Below, piece after piece: positions 58,901-64,000 of a stretch of DNA of 64,000 bases. Position 1 is the stretch's first letter. Each line of letters begins with the position of its first letter. A program made the translations under genes and the position numbers. The DNA lies in the NCBI GenBank assembly GCA_050943735.1, contig JBMNPT010000006.1:1-64000 (forward strand), given 5' to 3'. Source of the DNA: JBMNPT01 sp050943735. Lineage in GTDB: Bacteria; Bacillota; Clostridia; Oscillospirales; RGIG577. A model generated the notes under the pieces. The model worked only from the letters and a program-made list of their open reading frames with translations. It ran no database searches and was not told where the DNA came from.

Positions 58901-60777
58901 AATTGTTCCTCCTCATTTTGCACAGGATGAAAATGGCGGTATACCGCCTCTGCTACATTCTGGGGAATCCCTTCCACCTGGGCCAACTGCTCCTGCGTGG
59001 CTGCCCGAAGTCCCTTCAATCCCCGAAAGGCTTTGAGCAGCTTTTTCTGCCGGGCAGGTCCTACTCCCGGGATACCCGCCAGCGCCGACGACATGCTGCT
59101 TTTGCTCCGTTTGTCCCGGTGATAGGCAATGGAAAACCGGTGGACTTCCTCCTGAATGGAACCGATAAAGGCATACAGATGAGGCTGACCGGCAATGGCC
59201 ACAAATCCGTCTCGAGTCACCAATTCCCGAGTACGGTGCCGATCATCCTTGACCATGCCCGCCACCGGCACTTGAATGTCCAACTCTCTAAACATGTCCA
59301 GCACTGCGTTCAAATGCCCTTGGCCACCATCCAGCAAAATGAGATCGGGCAGAGTGGCAAATTTTTCGTTACCCTCTTCCCGCTCTGCAAACCGCCGGTA
59401 CAACACTTCCTTCATGGCAGCATAATCGTCCTGTCCATCGGTGCTGCGCACCTTGAAACGCCGGTACTCCCGTTTGGCAGGGGCTCCGTTTTGATAGACC
59501 ACCATCCCCGCCACAATGTCCCGGTCTCCCATATTGGAAATGTCATAGCTCTCAATCCGCCGTGGCAAGGCAGGCAGCTGCAGCAGCTTCTGCAAATCAG
59601 AAAGGGTCTTGTTCACCCGTTCCTCCCGAGTGAGGATGCTCTCCAGTTCCTGTTTGCTGTTGGCCCGGGCCATCTCCATGAGGCCCGCCATTTCTCCCCG
59701 CTTGGGACACCGCACAGTCACCGCACCGCCCCGGATGGGATGCAGCATCTGCTCCAGCAAACGGGCATCCTCCAGTTCCTGCTCCACCAGGATTTCCCGA
59801 GGCACATAGGAGTCCTCATGGTAAAACTGGCGGATGAACTGCGCCAACGCTCCCTCTTCCGCAAAATCCTCACTGGAGAAGAAGAAACAGTCTTTGTCCA
59901 GCAGTTTGCCGTACCGGATGAAAAGCACCGTCAGGCAGACTTTCCCGCCGTTTTCATAGGTGGCCAAGATGTCCACATCGCTCTCCCGGGCGCTGTACAC
60001 TTTCTGCCGGTCTCCCAGCTGCTGGATACTGCGAATCCGATCCCGCAGTTGCGCGGCTTTTTCAAACTCCAGCGCCTCGGCCGCTTCCTCCATCCGCTGC
60101 TGCAGCTGCCGCAGAATCTCCTTGGTATCTCCTTCAATGAAATCGATCACGTCCCCCAGCAGCGACCGGTATTCCTCGGGCGTCACCTGTCCCATACAAG
60201 GGGCGATACACCGCTTGATATGATAGTTGAGACAGGGCCGTCCTTTGCCGATGTCTCTGGGGAACTGTCGGTTACAAGTGGGAATGCGAAAGAGTTTTTG
60301 CAGCAGATCAATGGTATCCCGAATCACCTTGCCATTTTTGTAAGGCCCATAGTATTTTGCTCCGTCCTTGGCCTTTTTGCGGGCCAGGGTCAGACGGGGA
60401 TACTCATTTTGCACATCCACCCGTAAAAACGGATAGGCTTTGTCATCCTTCAGTAGAATGTTGTACTTGGGCTTGTGCATCTTGATGAGATTGCATTCCA
60501 GCACCAACGCCTCAAATTCTGTATCGGTGACAATGTAGTGAAAATCATGGATGTTCTGGATCATCCGCAACACTTTGATACCGTGATTACGGCTGTTTTG
60601 GAAGTACTGGCTCACCCGGTTTTTCAGTGCTTTGGCCTTGCCGATGTAGATGATGTCGCCATCCTTGTTTTTCATGATATAGACACCTGGCTGCAGAGGA
60701 AGATTGTGCACCTTCTCCAGCAGTTCAGGCGGAAAAGTCGGGAAACGCGCCTCTCCCGGCGCCTGCGGGCCGGTCAT
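58897..60777 (-). CDS. uvrC: Excinuclease ABC subunit C
   Basis: A 626-aa nucleotide-excision nuclease: GIY-YIG domain (PGVYIMKNKDGDIIYIGKA), Cys-rich IKRCIAPCMG segment, UVR motif (LEFEKAAQLRDRIRSI), RNase H-like UvrC domain (IESYDISNMGDRDIVAGMVV, LILLDGGQGHLNA) and C-terminal helix-hairpin-helix (LAGIPGVGPARQKKLLKAF). The ATG overlaps the stop of the upstream tautomerase gene by ATGA. Confidence 0.97.
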   Translation of the reverse strand: MTGPQAPGEARFPTFPPELLEKVHNLPLQPGVYIMKNKDGDIIYIGKAKALKNRVSQYFQNSRNHGIKVLRMIQNIHDFHYIVTDTEFEALVLECNLIKMHKPKYNILLKDDKAYPFLRVDVQNEYPRLTLARKKAKDGAKYYGPYKNGKVIRDTIDLLQKLFRIPTCNRQFPRDIGKGRPCLNYHIKRCIAPCMGQVTPEEYRSLLGDVIDFIEGDTKEILRQLQQRMEEAAEALEFEKAAQLRDRIRSIQQLGDRQKVYSARESDVDILATYENGGKVCLTVLFIRYGKLLDKDCFFFSSEDFAEEGALAQFIRQFYHEDSYVPREILVEQELEDARLLEQMLHPIRGGAVTVRCPKRGEMAGLMEMARANSKQELESILTREERVNKTLSDLQKLLQLPALPRRIESYDISNMGDRDIVAGMVVYQNGAPAKREYRRFKVRSTDGQDDYAAMKEVLYRRFAEREEGNEKFATLPDLILLDGGQGHLNAVLDMFRELDIQVPVAGMVKDDRHRTRELVTRDGFVAIAGQPHLYAFIGSIQEEVHRFSIAYHRDKRSKSSMSSALAGIPGVGPARQKKLLKAFRGLKGLRAATQEQLAQVEGIPQNVAEAVYRHFHPVQNEEEQL

Positions 60778-61004
60778 TCGGGCGTATATTCCGGTGCCAC
60801 CAGCAATTCGCCAGAGCCGGAACGGATGCAGGGTTCATATACTTTCTGCCGCCACTCCTGGGAGGGAACCTCCTCCACACGGACCGAAACCGCTCCCAAA
60901 GTGCAGCCCAGCTGCTGCTGGACCGTCCGGGCCACTGCCTGGGCCAATTGTTGTTTCTGCTCCAACGACCGTCCGGGATACAGCGCAATGGTAACGTGAG
61001 GCAT
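60774..61004 (-). CDS. 4-oxalocrotonate tautomerase-like protein
   Basis: A 76-aa protein beginning MPHVTIALYPGRSLEQKQQL; Pro after the start Met is the catalytic base of tautomerase-family enzymes. Its length fits the small 4-OT subfamily. The substrate is unknown. AAGGAG lies 7 nt before the ATG 61004. It is coupled to uvrC through an ATGA overlap. Confidence 0.83.
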   Translation of the reverse strand: MPHVTIALYPGRSLEQKQQLAQAVARTVQQQLGCTLGAVSVRVEEVPSQEWRQKVYEPCIRSGSGELLVAPEYTPE

Positions 61005-61022
61005 ATCGTTTCTCCTTTCAGA

Positions 61023-61052
61023 AAAAAAGAAGCACCTGCCTGTCAGCAAGTG
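61023..61052 (-). terminator. Terminator after the HPr gene
   Basis: GCACTTGC pairs with GCAGGTGC, followed by TTCTTTTTTT on the minus strand. Confidence 0.75.
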
Positions 61053-61072
61053 CTCTCCTTCCATGGTTTTGC

Positions 61073-61336
61073 TTATTCCACAAAGTTCTTTTTGATGAGC
61101 TCGATCAGGCTGTTCACCGCATTTTCCTCATCAGAACCTTCTGCAATGATGTTGATGGCGGTATCCTGGGTGATTCCCAAAGACAGTACGCCCAACAGAC
61201 TCTTGGCATTGACACGACGGTCATCCTTTTCCACCCAGATCACCGACTTGAACTCATTTGCCTTCTGAATAAAAAAGGTAGCCGGTCTCGCATGCAGGCC
61301 AAGCTGATTCTGCACAACAACTTCTCTTGAATACAT
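61073..61336 (-). CDS. ptsH: HPr phosphocarrier protein
   Basis: An 87-aa HPr-fold protein. The PTS phosphorylation histidine is present in GLHARPA (about residue 15), and the regulatory serine is in NAKSLLGVLSLG (about 46), the HprK target in Gram-positives. Both sites suggest a role in sugar transport and catabolite control. It stands apart from ptsI in this window. An AGGGGCG site precedes ATG 61336. Confidence 0.93.
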   Translation of the reverse strand: MYSREVVVQNQLGLHARPATFFIQKANEFKSVIWVEKDDRRVNAKSLLGVLSLGITQDTAINIIAEGSDEENAVNSLIELIKKNFVE

Positions 61337-61388
61337 TTGATCGCCCCTCTTAATTCCATATTGAAAATTTTTCAATCACATTACTTCA

Positions 61389-61417
61389 AGGATACCTTAT
61401 TTACTTTGAATAGTCAA
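61389..61417 (-). promoter_or_regulatory. Promoter of the HPr gene
   Basis: TTGACT, 17-nt spacer, TATCCT on the minus strand, 53 nt before the start. Confidence 0.65.
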
Positions 61418-61609
61418 TCATCATTTGTACTGGTTTTTGGGGAGGAATCGCACGTTTTCTTTGTAATTCCCCATAAAAGCGCACAACTGGCCTTATCTTT
61501 CCGGGTAAAAAACTGTTTTAGCGTCCAAATTTTCAGCGGTTTTTCTCAAAAACGTAACAACTGGTCATTTTACTGCCTGTTGCTGAGCCATACAGGCGAT
61601 TGCAAATGT

Positions 61610-62341
61610 TTACAGTTTCTGCACAAACTGCCAGACAATTGGCAAAAAGGTGGCTGGCAGAAAATATCCCACCCGAATATGAGAAATTTTCAGCAGATTG
61701 AGTCCGATGCACAATACCAGTGCACTGCCCACCATACTCATCTGCCCTATGGCCTGATCAGTGACCAAAGGCCGCAACCACACCGCCAATACTGTCATAG
61801 CACCCTGGTATACTCCCACCGACAGGGCAGACAATCCCACCCCCGGGCACAGAGTGGATGCCAACACACAAGAGAGCACTCCGTCCAGCACCGCTTTGAC
61901 GTACAGTGTGGAGCCATTGCCGGTCAATCCGTCCTCCAGGGAGCCCACCACCGCCATTGCACCTACGCAAAATAACAGTGTAGCGGTAACAAAAGCCTGT
62001 CCGGTGCGGGAGTGTTCCTCTCCCCGGCTCACCAGTCCGGCCAGCCGTTGGCCCAGTCCGTCCAGACGTTCCTCCAGACGAAGCCACACACCCAGCATGC
62101 CACCCAGAGTGAGGCAGCCCACCAATAGCATGGTGTCTGTGGTCTGGAGGGTTCCATCCTGCTGCAAACTGAGCATTCCTGCCATACAGCCACTGAGACC
62201 AATGAGCAATGTGGACACACCTGTGGCGCTCTCCAGGACCTCCTTCACCCGCTGAGGAATTCCCCGACGCACCAGCATCCCAACGCCTGTACCAGCCAGG
62301 ATGGCTGCCATATTCACCAGAGTACCGCTTCCCGCTATCAC
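61610..62341 (-). CDS. DUF554 family membrane protein
   Basis: A 243-aa protein with about seven membrane segments and the DUF554 pattern (GTLVNMAAILAGTGVGMLV at the start, LFCVGAMAVVGSLEDGLTGN in the middle, LLKISHIRVGYFLPATFLP at the end). The function of the family is unknown. It starts with GTG 62341 after a GAGGGATC site, 12 nt after the DUF4330-like gene. Confidence 0.87.
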   Translation of the reverse strand: MIAGSGTLVNMAAILAGTGVGMLVRRGIPQRVKEVLESATGVSTLLIGLSGCMAGMLSLQQDGTLQTTDTMLLVGCLTLGGMLGVWLRLEERLDGLGQRLAGLVSRGEEHSRTGQAFVTATLLFCVGAMAVVGSLEDGLTGNGSTLYVKAVLDGVLSCVLASTLCPGVGLSALSVGVYQGAMTVLAVWLRPLVTDQAIGQMSMVGSALVLCIGLNLLKISHIRVGYFLPATFLPIVWQFVQKL

Positions 62342-62353
62342 TGTGATCCCTCT

Positions 62354-62842
62354 TTACTGCTTAGCCGTCAATTGATCAATGTAGGCATTGGATGACAAAG
62401 TGGGGCTTTCCACTCTCACATTGCCTCCTTTGGAAAACTGTTTGCTGCCATTGAGAAAAATCCCGGTATCGCTCACCCGAGCCACGCCCTCCAGTGTGAT
62501 GTACAAATTGTACCGATTTTCCACTGGAGCATAGGTGACCGTGCCATCTCCATTTTCCCCTGTCCGATAGGCGGGCTTGGTTTCATAGGACACAATGGTC
62601 CCCAGCAAATCGCCATGCTCTTCATAAACCTGATCGCCCACTCGCACAGCATCCACTGTAAACTGACGCACCTGCTCCATGCGAAGCACCATGGTCACCG
62701 GAGTGTCGGCCTTTACCGCAATGGTGCTGTTCCCGGAATTCATCTTATAGGCGAAGCCTGCCACTGCCACCAGAACCGCCAGCACAATCACAATGTCCAC
62801 AATGCTGATTTTACCAAACAGCCGTCCTTTTTGATCCATCAT
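62354..62842 (-). CDS. DUF4330-like single-pass membrane protein (copy 1)
   Basis: A 162-aa protein: short cytosolic N-terminus, one membrane segment (IVDIVIVLAVLVAVAGFAY), then a beta-rich extracellular domain. Related in layout to the next upstream gene, to which its ATG is coupled by an ATGA overlap. Similar to DUF4330 proteins; function unknown. Proximity to a glycosyltransferase suggests a cell-surface polysaccharide role, by inference. Confidence 0.72.
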   Translation of the reverse strand: MMDQKGRLFGKISIVDIVIVLAVLVAVAGFAYKMNSGNSTIAVKADTPVTMVLRMEQVRQFTVDAVRVGDQVYEEHGDLLGTIVSYETKPAYRTGENGDGTVTYAPVENRYNLYITLEGVARVSDTGIFLNGSKQFSKGGNVRVESPTLSSNAYIDQLTAKQ

Positions 62843-63345
62843 CCCTCGCCTCCTTCCAGATTCATTACCACACAGTACCCGCTACCGGTAAAGTGTTCAC
62901 TCTTGAGGAACATCTCCTCTCCCACGCCCACTTTTACACTTCCGATCATGGTGGAACGACTGCTGGGCTGTGCCTGAGCGGATACCGTCACCATGGCATT
63001 CCAAGCGCCTTCTACTTCTGCTTCTTTATATGCCTTTTCACTGCGGTTGTAGGAAAGCGCTCGGTAAGGCACCATTTCCACCTGTTCCACCTTGCCCAGA
63101 TAATCTCCCTTTTTGCTGTCATACACCAGATCGCCCACTGCAATATCCTGCGCAAAATCCTCTGGCACCAACTGCATCTCCACCTGGAACGTAATGGTAT
63201 TGCCCGCAGCCCCATCGGCTGCATCCTCACTTCGATTTCCCGAAATCAGCACCGCCAGGGCAACAACCACTACCACTGCCAGTACAATCAATACATCCAA
63301 CAGCCCCAGCCTGCGTCTGGGTTTGTTTTTTCTCACTTCTGCCAT
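62839..63345 (-). CDS. DUF4330-like single-pass membrane protein (copy 2)
   Basis: A 168-aa protein with a basic N-terminus (RKNKPRRR), one membrane segment (LLDVLIVLAVVVVVALAVL) and a beta-rich domain containing VGDLVYDSKKGDYLGKVEQ, matching VGDQVYEEHGDLLGTIVSYE in the downstream copy. The two look like tandem paralogs. It follows the glycosyltransferase by 7 nt. Confidence 0.72.
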   Translation of the reverse strand: MAEVRKNKPRRRLGLLDVLIVLAVVVVVALAVLISGNRSEDAADGAAGNTITFQVEMQLVPEDFAQDIAVGDLVYDSKKGDYLGKVEQVEMVPYRALSYNRSEKAYKEAEVEGAWNAMVTVSAQAQPSSRSTMIGSVKVGVGEEMFLKSEHFTGSGYCVVMNLEGGEG

Positions 63346-63352
63346 GGGTCCT

Positions 63353-64000
63353 TCACTCCTCTCCTGTCAGCTCTCTGTATACCTGTTCAATCCCCCGGGT
63401 CATTGCCTGGGAGGTGAATCGTTTTTGGAATACTTGAGGGCTTTGACGCTGCATGGATTCATACAGCTCCTGATCCCGCATCACCCGCAGAATGCCGTCA
63501 CAAATGGCCTGCGCATCCTTTTTTGGAACGATCAGTCCATTGACACCCTCTTCTATCACATAGGGATTGCCACCGAAATCACTCACCAGCGCGGGTACTC
63601 CCAGACTCATCCCCTCCAGCAATGCCAGAGAAGTCGCCTCTGTGCCATAGCTGGCATTCAGCTGCAAATCCATAATGTTTTCAATTTTGTAAATCTCAGT
63701 GACAAACCCCGCAAAAATCACATTGCGCAGCCCCAGCGCCTCCGCCTGCCGCTTTAACGCCTCTTCTACACTGCCCACACCGGCGATGATAATCCGCACC
63801 TTCTCACCCTTGTCCTGCAACAGCCGCGCCGCCTGCAGAATGTAGCTGTGGCCTTTCACCTCTTCCAGCCGGGCGATGATGGCGCACACAAACTCGTCAG
63901 GTCCAATGCCGTAGCTCTCCCGCACCTGCTGTTTTTCCTCATTCGTCAACACACGGGCGGGGTCCACGCCGTTGAACACCACTGTCACTTTAGACGGATC
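63353..64000 (-). CDS. GT-B glycosyltransferase (family 4 type), N-terminus outside window
   Basis: The C-terminal 216 residues of a GT4-type transferase, open to the window edge. Motifs: VIFNGVDP-like VVFNGVDPARV, IARLEEVKGHSYILQA, ASYGTEATSLALLEGMSLGVPALVSDFGGNP (the E-x7-E nucleotide-sugar site) and EEGVNGLIVPKKDA. It probably transfers a sugar in cell-surface polysaccharide synthesis. It shares a transcription unit with the DUF4330-like genes. Confidence 0.9.
   Translation of the reverse strand, partial: DPSKVTVVFNGVDPARVLTNEEKQQVRESYGIGPDEFVCAIIARLEEVKGHSYILQAARLLQDKGEKVRIIIAGVGSVEEALKRQAEALGLRNVIFAGFVTEIYKIENIMDLQLNASYGTEATSLALLEGMSLGVPALVSDFGGNPYVIEEGVNGLIVPKKDAQAICDGILRVMRDQELYESMQRQSPQVFQKRFTSQAMTRGIEQVYRELTGEE

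Overview
The window looks like chromosome from a gut-type, Gram-positive anaerobe of the class Clostridia, probably an Oscillospiraceae/Ruminococcaceae relative. Evidence is the Firmicutes-type mra/mur/fts cluster headed by mraZ, a PASTA-bearing division transpeptidase, a DAP-type MurE, SLH and BlaI/BlaR1-type genes, and four Firmicutes-style riboswitches. Placement to genus is not possible by eye. Almost every gene is on the minus strand. Plus-strand features are an XRE regulator, a UroD-family gene, an unknown membrane protein and one tRNA.

Left part (1-16.1 kb): a truncated tyrosine integrase of a mobile element abuts the 3' end of a GMP-synthetase paralog that has lost its glutaminase active site. 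Next come a PqqD-like protein, an OPT transporter broken by an in-frame TAG, a CcdA/thioredoxin pair, glycerol dehydrogenase, a large LRR/SLH surface protein broken by an in-frame TGA, a BlaR1/BlaI pair with palindromic operators, a SLOG-XRE divergent pair around a 33-nt palindrome, and canonical guaA. The 3' flank of canonical guaA carries integrase-like direct repeats, so both guaA 3' ends look like integration sites.

Middle part (16.2-42.6 kb): metK under a SAM-I riboswitch; a riboflavin ECF S-component under an FMN riboswitch; an LtaS-like enzyme; glycerate kinase with a CdaR regulator; an intergenic cluster of DnaA boxes; a CPA2-type antiporter; tRNA-Val(GAC); an endolysin/holin-like remnant; a cobalt uptake operon (cbiM-N-Q-O) under a cobalamin riboswitch whose ATPase is fused to the cobalt chelatase CbiK; a UroD-family protein with a divergent AraC regulator; hslO, a methyltransferase and yerC; dnaX-ybaB-recR; a corrinoid adenosyltransferase; CorA under an M-box with a possible 24-codon leader ORF; and an amino-acid ABC permease with a binding protein that appears circularly permuted.

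Right part (42.7-64 kb): the division and wall cluster, in transcription order mraZ, rsmH, ftsL, spoVD/ftsI-like, murE, murF, mraY, ftsW, murG, murA, ftsQ, ftsZ. murD, murC, murB and ftsA are absent. Upstream are coiled-coil gene, coaD, rsmD, uvrC, a small tautomerase, HPr, a DUF554 protein, two tandem DUF4330-like proteins and the C-terminal part of a glycosyltransferase.

The strongest leads are the CbiO-CbiK fusion, the permuted binding protein, the DnaA-box cluster away from any dnaA gene, the corA leader ORF, and the glutaminase-less GuaA paralog next to an integrase.
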